Positions 51,770 to 59,152 of a stretch of 64,000 nt of DNA are shown piece after piece. Each line of letters opens with the position of its first letter. Within the stretch, counting starts at the first letter, position 1. Made by a program: the position numbers and the translations under genes. The notes beneath the pieces are model-generated. The model did not search any database, was not told where the DNA came from, and worked only from the letters and a program-made list of their open reading frames with translations. Source of the stretch: an uncultured Acetatifactor sp. (GTDB lineage Bacteria > Bacillota > Clostridia > Lachnospirales > Lachnospiraceae); assembly GCA_934426825.1 (NCBI GenBank), contig CAKRYI010000007.1, positions 1 through 64,000 of the forward strand. Direction: 5' to 3'.

Positions 51770-52213
51770 TTATTTTTCTAACTCCTTTGCTTTCTTTTGA
51801 AGTTCAACCAGAAACAATTCGGTTAAGTTCAGATATTTTTCCAAATCTTCTTTGCTCCACGAACGGAAGATTTCGTTTTCCATTTCAATCAGACGGACGG
51901 CGGTGGTGTTGGCAAGCTGTGTGCCCTTTTCCGTCAGGTGGACAATTTTGCTCTTTTTGCCGGAAGGCTCTAAGTAAAGCAGGCCATCGGCTTCTAACTT
52001 CCGGAGCGCGGAATTGATGGTTTGCTTGCTTAGGCAGGAACGCCGGCAGATTTCCTGCAGCGGGCAGCAGTCCCCGAAGTCGCAGATGGTGTAAAGTATC
52101 ATCATGGAACTGTCCGACAAACCTAACTTTAAAGCTATTTCGTGGTACACGGCGTCCGTTTCGCCCATAAGGTGGTTAAAACGCCGCATTTCTTTTGAGG
52201 TATAGAGACTCAT
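51770..52213 (-). CDS. MarR family transcriptional regulator
   Basis: This 147-residue winged-helix protein has the helix-turn-helix LQEICRRSCLSKQTINSALRKLEADGLLYLE and the wing KKSKIVHLTEKG. The N-terminal region has several cysteines (TICDFGDCCPLQEICRRSC), so thiol sensing is possible. It probably represses itself and the MATE gene through the inverted repeat around its promoter. AAAGGAGAG precedes the ATG. Confidence 0.88.
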   Translation of the reverse strand: MSLYTSKEMRRFNHLMGETDAVYHEIALKLGLSDSSMMILYTICDFGDCCPLQEICRRSCLSKQTINSALRKLEADGLLYLEPSGKKSKIVHLTEKGTQLANTTAVRLIEMENEIFRSWSKEDLEKYLNLTELFLVELQKKAKELEK

Positions 52214-52232
52214 AGTGTGCAGTATCTCTCCT

Positions 52233-52283
52233 TTAGTCCGAAATCATACTGCCCACTATAGTACGATTTCGGACTAATGTCAA
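52233..52283 (-). promoter_or_regulatory. marR-MATE promoter within a 13-bp inverted repeat
   Basis: On the minus strand, TTGACA, a 17-nt spacer and TATAGT. The perfect repeats TTAGTCCGAAATC and GATTTCGGACTAA (52265-52277 and 52233-52245) flank the -10 element with a 19-nt gap. One arm fills the spacer. This is a clear repressor site. Confidence 0.85.
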
Positions 52284-52357
52284 GTAAAGAAATCATAAAA
52301 ATGGCTGCTTAAAAAAGTCTTCTTGTATTTGGAAAGAAAAAATGGTATTCTAGCCGT

Positions 52358-52449
52358 GGGAATGAAGTTCTCCCTTGGTGAAACCTAAACCGCTTATTAA
52401 GCTGATGACTTCTGTGATTTTATTTTCGCAGAAGAGCATCAGCTTTTTT
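52358..52449 (+). ncRNA. Fluoride riboswitch (crcB motif) with terminator
   Basis: The order of conserved parts fits the fluoride aptamer: GGGAATGAAGTTCTCCC as the first stem-loop with the ATG and TTC elements, the pseudoknot strand AAACCGC, and AGCTGATGACTTCTG. The last part also pairs with CGCAGAAG-CATCAGCT, followed by TTTTTT, to make a terminator. Aptamer and terminator share bases, as expected for a switch turned on by fluoride. The gene 22 bp on is a proton antiporter, a known class of fluoride-controlled genes. Confidence 0.82.
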
Positions 52450-52471
52450 GCGTGAAAAAGGAGGAAACACT

Positions 52472-53692
52472 ATGTTAACATCACTTGCATTCATTTTTCT
52501 GGTTGGATTGGCGATGGCTGCAATCTGCCAACAATTAAAGCTGCCGAGAATTATCGGTATGCTGGTTACCGGCATTGTGCTGGGACCTTATGTACTGAAT
52601 GTACTGGACCCGTCCATTTTGTCGATTTCCGCAGAGCTGCGTCAGATGGCGCTGATTATTATTTTGCTGAAAGCCGGGTTGTCCTTGGAGCTTTCGGATT
52701 TAAGGAAAGTGGGCAGACCGGCGATTATGATGTCCTGTGTGCCGGCAAGCTGTGAGATTCTTGCCTTTTTCCTGTTTGCACCTGCGATTCTGGGCGTGAC
52801 CCGGATGGAGGGAGCTGTCATGGGTGCGGTTTTAGGCGCTGTTTCCCCGGCGGTGGTGGTGCCGAGAATGGTGCAGCTTATGGATACACGGTACGGAACG
52901 GATAAGAGTATTCCCCAGCTGATTCTGGCGGGGGCTTCCTGCGACGACATTTTTGTGATTGTGCTGTTTACGACCTTTGTGGGCATGGCGCAGGGCGGCA
53001 GTGCAAAGGCGATGGATTTTGTAAATATCCCCGTTTCTATTGTATTGGGAATCCTGTTAGGAGCGGCGGCAGGGTATCTGCTGGGGCTGTTTTTTGAAAC
53101 GGCTTATGCACACAGGCATTGCGTCCGAAACAGCATGAAAGTCATTATTGTTTTGGGTTTGGCGTTTCTGCTTATGGCGGTGGAAACGTGGCTCAAAGGA
53201 ATTGTGGCGGTATCGGGACTGCTGGCGGTAGTGAGCATGGCATGTATGCTTAAGGTGAAGAGCATTGCTTTTGTCTCAAAACGGCTTTCGGAAAAGTTTG
53301 GAAAACTCTGGCTGGCGGCGGAGGTGATTCTGTTTGTGCTGGTAGGGGCGGCAGTGGATATTCGTTATACCATGGAAGCGGGAGCGGCAGCCGTTCTTAT
53401 GATAATGGTGGCGTTGGTATTTCGCTCCATCGGTGTGCTTATCTGCCTCGCCGGAACCGCGCTAAACCGCAGAGAGAGAATCTTTTGCGTGATTGCATAT
53501 CTTCCGAAGGCAACGGTGCAGGCGGCTATCGGTTCCGTTCCGCTGGCAATGGGACTGCCCTGCGGCAGCATTGTTCTTTCCGTGGCGGTACTCGCAATTT
53601 TGATTACGGCACCGCTTGGAGCCATCGGTATGGATATGACTTATCAGAAGCTGCTTAGCAGAGAGGAAGGTGCGGAGGGAAAACCGGTATAA
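52472..53692 (+). CDS. Cation/proton antiporter (CPA family) under a fluoride riboswitch
   Basis: The 406-residue protein has about twelve to thirteen membrane segments of the Na+/H+ exchanger fold. ICQQLKLPRIIGMLVTGIVLGPYVL opens it, and the paired aspartates in LAGASCDDIFVIV would bind cation and protons. Antiporters of this kind are one of the gene classes found downstream of fluoride riboswitches, where they help cells survive fluoride. AGGAGG lies 7 bp before the ATG at 52472; the upstream GTG/ATG frame overlaps the terminator. Confidence 0.85.
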   Translation: MLTSLAFIFLVGLAMAAICQQLKLPRIIGMLVTGIVLGPYVLNVLDPSILSISAELRQMALIIILLKAGLSLELSDLRKVGRPAIMMSCVPASCEILAFFLFAPAILGVTRMEGAVMGAVLGAVSPAVVVPRMVQLMDTRYGTDKSIPQLILAGASCDDIFVIVLFTTFVGMAQGGSAKAMDFVNIPVSIVLGILLGAAAGYLLGLFFETAYAHRHCVRNSMKVIIVLGLAFLLMAVETWLKGIVAVSGLLAVVSMACMLKVKSIAFVSKRLSEKFGKLWLAAEVILFVLVGAAVDIRYTMEAGAAAVLMIMVALVFRSIGVLICLAGTALNRRERIFCVIAYLPKATVQAAIGSVPLAMGLPCGSIVLSVAVLAILITAPLGAIGMDMTYQKLLSREEGAEGKPV

Positions 53693-53708
53693 AAAAATGG
53701 TTGAGATA

Positions 53709-53772
53709 TTGACAATCTATGAAAACGTGGTATATTTTAAATGCAAATGAGTTGCAACTGCATTTAAAATAT
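53709..53772 (+). promoter_or_regulatory. Promoter and large palindromic operator of the metal-exporter gene
   Basis: TTGACA (53709-53714), a 16-nt spacer and TATATT (53731-53736). The perfect 14-bp inverted repeats ATATTTTAAATGCA (53732-53745) and TGCATTTAAAATAT (53759-53772) enclose 13 bp. Inside lies a Fur-like 7-1-7 box TGCAAAT-G-AGTTGCA (53743-53757). It covers the -10 and ribosome binding region, so it should act as a strong repression site. Confidence 0.75.
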
Positions 53773-53783
53773 TGGAGGAAATT

Positions 53784-54608
53784 ATGGCAGACGTTATGAT
53801 AGATACTTTATTGGATACCTTAAAATTAATTCCGTTTTTGCTTCTGACCTATGTAGCGATGGAATATCTGGAGCACCGAACCGGCGATAAGGTGAACAAG
53901 GTGGTGCGAAAGGCGGGCAAGTTAGGTCCTGCAATCGGCAGTATATTGGGAGTGGTGCCCCAGTGCGGGTTTTCCGCAGCGGCGTCCAATCTTTATGCGG
54001 GAAAAGTTATCACATTGGGAACATTGATTGCTATTTTCCTTTCCACCTCGGACGAAATGTTACCGATTCTTATCTCAGAGCAGGTGTCCCTTTCCCTGAT
54101 TGGCAAAATTCTGCTTTTGAAAGTGTGTATCGGGGCGGTGGCAGGCTTTTTGATTGACTTATTTTTAAAGGGTAAAAAAGAGGAACACGAGCATATTCAT
54201 GATTTGTGTGAACACGACCACTGCCACTGTGAGAAGGGAATATTCCGCTCAGCGTTGAGCCATACGGCGCAGATTACGCTTTTTATTCTGATAATCAGTT
54301 TTGTATTGAATACGGTACTGCATTTTGTGGGTGAGGATGCCTTGGCAGGACTGATATTGAACCGTCCGGTACTTGGTCCTGTGCTGGCAGGACTGGTCGG
54401 ACTGATACCGAACTGTGCCTCCTCCGTTGTCATTACCCAGCTTTACCTGCAAGGAGTCATTAACATGGGTTCCATGATGGCGGGTCTGTTGGTAGGCTCC
54501 GGCGTGGGACTTCTTGTACTGTTCCGCGTAAACCCCGACAAAAAAGAAAATTTCAAAATTGTTCTTCTGCTCTATGCCATTGGCGTCCTTGCCGGAATTA
54601 TGGTATAA
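53784..54608 (+). CDS. Putative 10-TM heavy-metal/manganese exporter (ArsP_2 type)
   Basis: The 274-residue protein has about eight to ten membrane segments in two halves. The repeated elements are SILGVVPQCGFSAAASNLYAG and GLIPNCASSVVITQLYL, each with a membrane-embedded Cys. Between them is a His/Cys-rich loop (EHEHIHDLCEHDHCHCEKG) able to bind metal. This fits the ArsP_2/putative manganese transporter family. The large operator and the nearby Fur-family gene suggest metal control. GGAGG precedes the ATG at 53784. Confidence 0.78.
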   Translation: MADVMIDTLLDTLKLIPFLLLTYVAMEYLEHRTGDKVNKVVRKAGKLGPAIGSILGVVPQCGFSAAASNLYAGKVITLGTLIAIFLSTSDEMLPILISEQVSLSLIGKILLLKVCIGAVAGFLIDLFLKGKKEEHEHIHDLCEHDHCHCEKGIFRSALSHTAQITLFILIISFVLNTVLHFVGEDALAGLILNRPVLGPVLAGLVGLIPNCASSVVITQLYLQGVINMGSMMAGLLVGSGVGLLVLFRVNPDKKENFKIVLLLYAIGVLAGIMV

Positions 54609-54617
54609 TGTACGCGA

Positions 54618-54658
54618 GCAAAAAACAAGCGGCTGCGAAGCAGACATTTGTTTTTTGC
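54618..54658 (+). terminator. Terminator after the metal-exporter gene
   Basis: GCAAAAAACAA and TTGTTTTTTGC form a perfect outer stem, with a small inner CTGC-GAA-GCAG hairpin. Confidence 0.65.
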
Positions 54659-54669
54659 CGCGATAACGA

Positions 54670-54900
54670 ACGAACCGCCTGCGTCAGCAGGCAAAAAGCG
54701 CGTAGCGCTGGTTCGTGAGTTTTTCAGCAGTATACTATTGCAGAGCCGTCTTTGGCCGTTAGCGAACGAACCGTCTGCGATAGCAGACAATGAGCGCGAC
54801 AGCGCGGGTTCGAGAGCGGTCGCAGGGATTCGCCTGCGTCAACAGACAATGAGCGCGACAGTGCGGGTTCGCAAGCGGTCGCGGCGTGAGCATGCACGCC
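54670..54900. repeat. Tandem three-way-junction repeats
   Basis: Unit A (54670-54716) has outer stem ACGAACC/GGTTCGT enclosing two hairpins, GCCTGC-GTCA-GCAGGC and AGCGC-GTA-GCGCT. Unit B (54767-54812) has the same layout: CGAACC/GGTTCG, GTCTGC-GATA-GCAGAC, GCGC-GACA-GCGC. The C-G to T-A change in the first hairpin is compensated on both sides. Unit C (about 54827-54874) is a degenerate copy 59 bp after B. A last hairpin GGCGTG/CACGCC (54883-54900) ends next to the fur-like gene. No protein frame is supported. Confidence 0.75.
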
Positions 54901-54920
54901 GGTGAAAAAGGAGACCTACT

Positions 54921-55373
54921 ATGGAAAAAGAACAGAATCACAATTATCCCCAAGGGTTAAAATGGACAAAACAGCGCAAAAAAGTATACGACGTACTGCT
55001 CGCGGCAAACGAGCCGCTGAGCGCTGTTCAGATATATAACAGGGTGGAGCGTGGCAACGAGGACTGCGACTACGCCATGTCCACCATATACCGAATCCTT
55101 GCCAGCTTTGAGGAAAAGAGTCTGGTGAACAAGACCAACTGGATGGGTGACGGAACGGTAGTTTATGAATTAAACCGCGGCGGGCACACCCACTATGCGG
55201 TATGTCTGGAGTGCCATAAACGTATTCCTTTAAAAAACTGCCCTTTTGCCCATGTTCATTTGGAGGAGGATGCCGGAGATTTTACTATTACCGGGCATAA
55301 GCTGGAAGTGTATGGCTATTGCAAAGACTGCGAAAAATTGCGTAGACAGTCGGAAAAGGAGGACAAAGCATGA
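54921..55373 (+). CDS. Fur family metal regulator
   Basis: This 150-residue protein has a winged helix (LSAVQIYNRVERGNEDCDYAMSTIYRILASFEEKSLV) and a dimerisation domain. Its metal ligands include GGHTHYAVCLECHKRIPL and a second CxxC (YCKDCEK). Zinc, manganese or iron sensing cannot be separated from sequence. The Fur-like box in front of the metal-exporter gene, one gene upstream, is the probable target. AAAGGAG precedes the ATG. Its end overlaps the epimerase gene as ATGA. Confidence 0.88.
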   Translation: MEKEQNHNYPQGLKWTKQRKKVYDVLLAANEPLSAVQIYNRVERGNEDCDYAMSTIYRILASFEEKSLVNKTNWMGDGTVVYELNRGGHTHYAVCLECHKRIPLKNCPFAHVHLEEDAGDFTITGHKLEVYGYCKDCEKLRRQSEKEDKA

Positions 55374-56398
55374 AGGCTCTTTTTATAGGAGGAACCGGAA
55401 CCATCAGTACCGCTGTCAGCCGGAAATTATTGGCAGAAGGACATGACCTTTATCTCTTAAATCGTGGAAACCGCAAAGTGTCGGAACTGGAGGGCGCAAA
55501 ATGGCTTCAGGCAGATATTAATGCGGAGGAAGATAAGGTCAGAAAACTGATAGCAGAGGAATTCTTTGACGTGGTGGCGGATTTTATTGCCTTTACGCCG
55601 GAACAGTTGAAGAGAGATTTCCGTCTGTTTCAGGGAAAGACGGCACAGTTTATTTTCATAAGTTCTGCTTCTGCGTACCAGAAACCGCCCATGGACTACC
55701 TCATAGATGAAGGAACGCCGCTGGCAAACCCCTACTGGGAATATTCCCGAAATAAGCAGGCATGCGAGGAATATTTGATGAAACAGTATCGGGAAGAAGG
55801 ATTTCCGGTAACGATAGTGCGCCCCAGCCACACCTATGATGAAAGAACGATTCCGTTGGGAATTCATGGCAATAAAGGAAGCTGGCAGAATGTGAAGCGT
55901 ATGCTGGAGGGCAAACCCGTGCTGATTCACGGGGACGGAACCTCTCTGTGGACAATGACACACAACAGTGATTTTGCCAAAGGATTTGTAGGTCTTATGG
56001 GAAATATCCATGCCATAGGTCAGGCGGTGCAGATTACTTCCGATGAGACACTGACATGGAATCAGATATACCGGACGGTTGCGGACGCCTTGGGAGTGGA
56101 ACTGCATGCCTGTCATGTGGCTTCCGAGTTTTTGGATGCGTGCAGTCCTTACGATTTCCGCGGCTCCTTGTTGGGAGACAAGGCAAATTCTGTGGTGTTT
56201 GATAATCGTAAGCTGAAACGGCTGGTGCCGGGATTCGTGGCGGATAAGCGGTTTGATCAAGGCGTCAGGGAAAGCATTGCCTATGTACTTTCCCACCCGG
56301 AGTTACAGGTGGAGGACCCGGAATATGATGCGTGGTGCGACCGGGTGGTGGCAGTTTTGGAGCGTGCTAAGCAGGAAATTCGGGAAGAATTGACTTAA
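55370..56398 (+). CDS. NAD-dependent epimerase/dehydratase family protein
   Basis: The 342-residue protein has a Rossmann fold with FIGGTGTISTAVSRKLL at the start. It resembles the extended/atypical SDR group. SSASAYQKP, with Tyr and nearby YSRNKQACEEYL (YxxxK-like), lies in the active-site region, and TIVRPSHTYDE follows. The substrate is probably a nucleotide sugar or similar polyol, but this cannot be assigned. It is translationally coupled to the Fur-family gene; the reason is not evident. Confidence 0.8.
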   Translation: MKALFIGGTGTISTAVSRKLLAEGHDLYLLNRGNRKVSELEGAKWLQADINAEEDKVRKLIAEEFFDVVADFIAFTPEQLKRDFRLFQGKTAQFIFISSASAYQKPPMDYLIDEGTPLANPYWEYSRNKQACEEYLMKQYREEGFPVTIVRPSHTYDERTIPLGIHGNKGSWQNVKRMLEGKPVLIHGDGTSLWTMTHNSDFAKGFVGLMGNIHAIGQAVQITSDETLTWNQIYRTVADALGVELHACHVASEFLDACSPYDFRGSLLGDKANSVVFDNRKLKRLVPGFVADKRFDQGVRESIAYVLSHPELQVEDPEYDAWCDRVVAVLERAKQEIREELT

Positions 56399-56431
56399 TT
56401 ATAAAAAAATTAAGAAAAAAGAAAAAAATGC

Positions 56432-56460
56432 TTGCATTTCTATAAACTATATAATATAAT
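56432..56460 (+). promoter_or_regulatory. Promoter of tRNA-Lys
   Basis: TTGCAT, a 17-nt spacer and TATAAT. A leader hairpin ACTTGCGT/ACGCAAGT (56463-56486) lies between promoter and tRNA. Confidence 0.7.
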
Positions 56461-56491
56461 AACACTTGCGTTGTGAATGACGCAAGTAAAT

Positions 56492-56564
56492 GCGCCGCTA
56501 GCTCAGCTGGTAGAGCACCTGACTCTTAATCAGGGTGTCCAGGGTTCGAGCCCCTGGCGGCGCA
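56492..56564 (+). tRNA. tRNA-Lys (CTT)
   Basis: The 73-nt cloverleaf has acceptor stem GCGCCGC/GCGGCGC, anticodon arm CCTGA-CTCTTAA-TCAGG (anticodon CTT), T-loop GTTCGAGCC and discriminator A. CCA is not encoded. Confidence 0.95.
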
Positions 56565-56568
56565 CTTT

Positions 56569-56618
56569 AAAGAACTGGTTTTTGGGACATAGGAGCCCGG
56601 GGGTCGGTTCTTTTTTTT
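56569..56618 (+). terminator. Terminator of tRNA-Lys
   Basis: AAAGAAC pairs with GTTCTTT, with an inner GGG/CCC stem, and a run of eight T follows. Confidence 0.65.
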
Positions 56619-56660
56619 GCAATAAAAAGAGATAGCGGTACGCCGATAACCAAATATTTC

Positions 56661-56767
56661 TTTACAGGGCAGAGAAACCGTGCTATATTGAAATTAGCCA
56701 AAGTTAAAGAGTTCGCAAGAACAAAATGTCACACAAAACCCCCGGGGCGCTATCCCGGGGTCTTTTA
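56661..56767 (+). promoter_or_regulatory. Promoter and leader terminator of the LuxR-type gene
   Basis: TTTACA (56661-56666), a 17-nt spacer and TATATT (56684-56689) start a leader. The leader holds CCCCGGG-GCGCTAT-CCCGGGG (56740-56760) followed by TCTTTTATT, a terminator-like hairpin 80 bp before the start codon. This suggests attenuation. Confidence 0.5.
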
Positions 56768-56846
56768 TTATCAGGCTGACGATACAGAACACAGCAATCC
56801 ACGAACATTTACACACCTATTACATCACACAGTCAGAGGAAAGAGT

Positions 56847-58370
56847 ATGACAGAAAACAAATCCGACAAATCCGAAAAGAAACAGGAATATCCCAGAAAA
56901 GCAAAAGAATTGTTGAAAATTATCAAAGCGGGGGACAGGGAGGACTGCCTCGTAGAGACGGTGCAAAGGGAATTTGCCCATCCCTTCAGCATGACAACAC
57001 TTTGGATTTGCAGAGAATATATCCACAAACTGCCGGAGGAAGTCTATCACCGGAATACGCCGGAAAGCATGGAATTTGTGGCGCTGCGGGCGCTGCTTGC
57101 CACGATGGAGGGTGACCTGCAGGGAGCTGAGACATATGCGGGAATTTTGGGAAAGACGCCCCGGCACTTGTGCAGCGAATGTCTGGAGGAACAGGACTGG
57201 TATCGCATTGTACTGGAACTGGTTATGCCCTATGTGAGTGACAATCAGTTTTTGCACATCATTTGTTTTTTGAGACAAATCGGAGCAAATCCGGTGCAGA
57301 GCCTGACCCTGTCGGCGAACAGACCCAGTATCCTCAATGGATTCCGCGATTTTACCAGATTCGGAAGATATTTGGAAAAAAACAAGAGCCTTATCATGGA
57401 AATCGTGGGAACTCTTTACGGAGAGAACGGCAGGGGTGTCTGCGAAATCATGTTGGCGGAGTGGTACTATCAGAACAATGACTGTTTTCATGCGCTGGTG
57501 CTGGTGACGGGCACCATTCCCATGATGGAGAGTGCGAAAGATATGCAATGTCTTTTTGCCGGCATGGCACTGCAGATGAAAATATTGCTTTTAAACGGGC
57601 AGAGTCAGGCAGCGGCTCCTCTGGTGGAAAAAGTCAGACGGCGCATCCAGTCCACCGGATGGGAGGAGCTTACCAGCAGCCTGAATGCAATGGAAGCGCG
57701 GGCAGCATGCTACGAGGGGCGGCAGGATGTCGTTCAGGAATGGCTGACGCGGAATGCGCCGGACGAAAACGGTGAACTTTACATGATGGATATGTATGCG
57801 TATCTGATTAAAATACGGTGTTACCTGATGATGGGAAAGTACATGATGGCGCATGTGCTGGCAAAACAGCTGATTCACCTTTTGAAACCGGCAAACCGAT
57901 ACATGGATTTGTGCGAATGTTATATGCTGTCGGCATTTGCCTGCTATAAAGCGGGAAGTGAAGAAGATATGTGCGGCGAACTGGAAAAAGCATTGTATCT
58001 TGCGAAGCGCTATAAATACATACGTCTGCTGGCGGACGAGGGAAACTGCATGGTGCGGGTGCTTTCTATTTATTGGGAAAAACATGGCGAGGACGATTTT
58101 ACGCGAAAAATCATGGTGGTTGCCAGGGAAGTGGGCAAACGGTTCCCGGATTACATGAAATCGCAGGATGAATACTATGAACCCCTCACCCCTACGGAAA
58201 AGCAGATACTGCAGCTTTTGGCACAGGGGCTGTCCTATGAGGAGATAGGCAGGAAACTCGATAAAAAGACAGGTACCGTGAAGTTCCACGGTTCCGGCAT
58301 TTTCAAGAAACTGGAGGTAAAAAACAGGCAACAGGCGGTCATCCGGGCGGAAGAAATCGGGCTGTTATAG
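56847..58370 (+). CDS. LuxR family regulator with helical-repeat sensor region
   Basis: The 507-residue protein ends in a LuxR/FixJ helix-turn-helix (LTPTEKQILQLLAQGLSYEEIGRKL, then VKFHGSGIFKKLEVKNRQQAV). The first 430 residues are helical, like the TPR-type region of MalT, but the N-terminal ATPase domain of MalT proteins is missing. It may be a relative that lost the ATPase. I chose the ATG at 56847 with AGAGGAAAG upstream; the frame extends back to a TTG in the promoter region. Targets are unknown. Confidence 0.8.
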   Translation: MTENKSDKSEKKQEYPRKAKELLKIIKAGDREDCLVETVQREFAHPFSMTTLWICREYIHKLPEEVYHRNTPESMEFVALRALLATMEGDLQGAETYAGILGKTPRHLCSECLEEQDWYRIVLELVMPYVSDNQFLHIICFLRQIGANPVQSLTLSANRPSILNGFRDFTRFGRYLEKNKSLIMEIVGTLYGENGRGVCEIMLAEWYYQNNDCFHALVLVTGTIPMMESAKDMQCLFAGMALQMKILLLNGQSQAAAPLVEKVRRRIQSTGWEELTSSLNAMEARAACYEGRQDVVQEWLTRNAPDENGELYMMDMYAYLIKIRCYLMMGKYMMAHVLAKQLIHLLKPANRYMDLCECYMLSAFACYKAGSEEDMCGELEKALYLAKRYKYIRLLADEGNCMVRVLSIYWEKHGEDDFTRKIMVVAREVGKRFPDYMKSQDEYYEPLTPTEKQILQLLAQGLSYEEIGRKLDKKTGTVKFHGSGIFKKLEVKNRQQAVIRAEEIGLL

Positions 58371-58395
58371 AGTTCACAAAATCTTCACAAAAAAA

Positions 58396-58438
58396 TTAGC
58401 ACTCACCACTTGACAGTGCTAATAATGAGTGCTATATT
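58396..58438 (+). promoter_or_regulatory. CIRCE element overlapping the hsp20 promoter
   Basis: TTAGCACTC, 9 nt and CAGTGCTAA (58396-58422) match the HrcA-binding CIRCE repeat with one mismatch. The promoter TTGACA (58410-58415), a 17-nt spacer and TATATT (58433-58438) overlaps it. HrcA should therefore repress the gene until heat shock. Confidence 0.9.
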
Positions 58439-58545
58439 ACATCTAGAACAAAGGAAGAGGAAAAGATTTAAAGAGTTCCAAATCTTTCAGTTCAAAGAAA
58501 CAGGTAAACAAACATATGTGTTTAATAGAAAAGGAGAGATGACTT

Positions 58546-59007
58546 ATGTTGATGCCTAGTATTTTTGGAGAGAATTTGTTCGATGATTTATTTGACTTCC
58601 CGTTCTATGATGATAGAAATGAGAACAAGATTGAGAAGAAGCTGTATGGAAGACACGCCAGAAACCTGATGAAGACAGATATCAAGGAACTGGACAACGG
58701 CTATGAGCTGGAGATAGATTTGCCCGGATTTAAGAAAGAAGAGATTCATGCTTCACTGGAGAATGGTTATCTGACCATCAGCGCTGCTAAGGGTCTTGAC
58801 CAGGACGAGCAGGATAAAGAAACCGGACATTATATCCGCAGGGAGCGTTACGCAGGTTCCTGTGAGAGAAGTTTCTATGTCGGCGACGGTGTGACCCAGG
58901 AAGATGTTAAGGCTGAATTTAAGCACGGCATCCTGAAACTGTTCGTTCCTAAGAAAGAAGCAAAACCTGCGGTTGAGCAGAACAAGTATATTGCGATTGA
59001 GGGATAA
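58546..59007 (+). CDS. Hsp20/alpha-crystallin small heat shock protein
   Basis: This 153-residue chaperone has an N-terminal region with LFDDLFDFPF. The alpha-crystallin domain follows (about 40-135) with YELEIDLPGFKKEEIHASLENGYLTISA, SFYVGDGVTQEDVKAEFKHGILKLFVPK. It binds unfolding proteins without ATP. AGGAG lies 9 bp before the ATG. A CIRCE-controlled promoter and a strong terminator make it a single-gene unit. Confidence 0.93.
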   Translation: MLMPSIFGENLFDDLFDFPFYDDRNENKIEKKLYGRHARNLMKTDIKELDNGYELEIDLPGFKKEEIHASLENGYLTISAAKGLDQDEQDKETGHYIRRERYAGSCERSFYVGDGVTQEDVKAEFKHGILKLFVPKKEAKPAVEQNKYIAIEG

Positions 59008-59035
59008 GCGGACAGCCTGTAATCAATCGAAAGAA

Positions 59036-59068
59036 AATCCATCCGGCGGCATGCCGGGTGGATTTTTT
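59036..59068 (+). terminator. Terminator of hsp20
   Basis: AATCCATCCGGC and GCCGGGTGGATT form a 12-bp stem with a 5-nt loop, followed by TTTT. Confidence 0.9.
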
Positions 59069-59071
59069 GTG

Positions 59072-59100
59072 TTCCTATTCTGTTTGGGATATGCTATAAT
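59072..59100 (+). promoter_or_regulatory. Promoter of the first LacI-GGDEF gene
   Basis: TTCCTA, a 17-nt spacer and TATAAT preceded by TGC (extended -10). Confidence 0.55.
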
Positions 59101-59152
59101 AAAAAAGAAGTTAGGATGACTTACCGATGTAGGAACACAAGAGGAAACTGCT

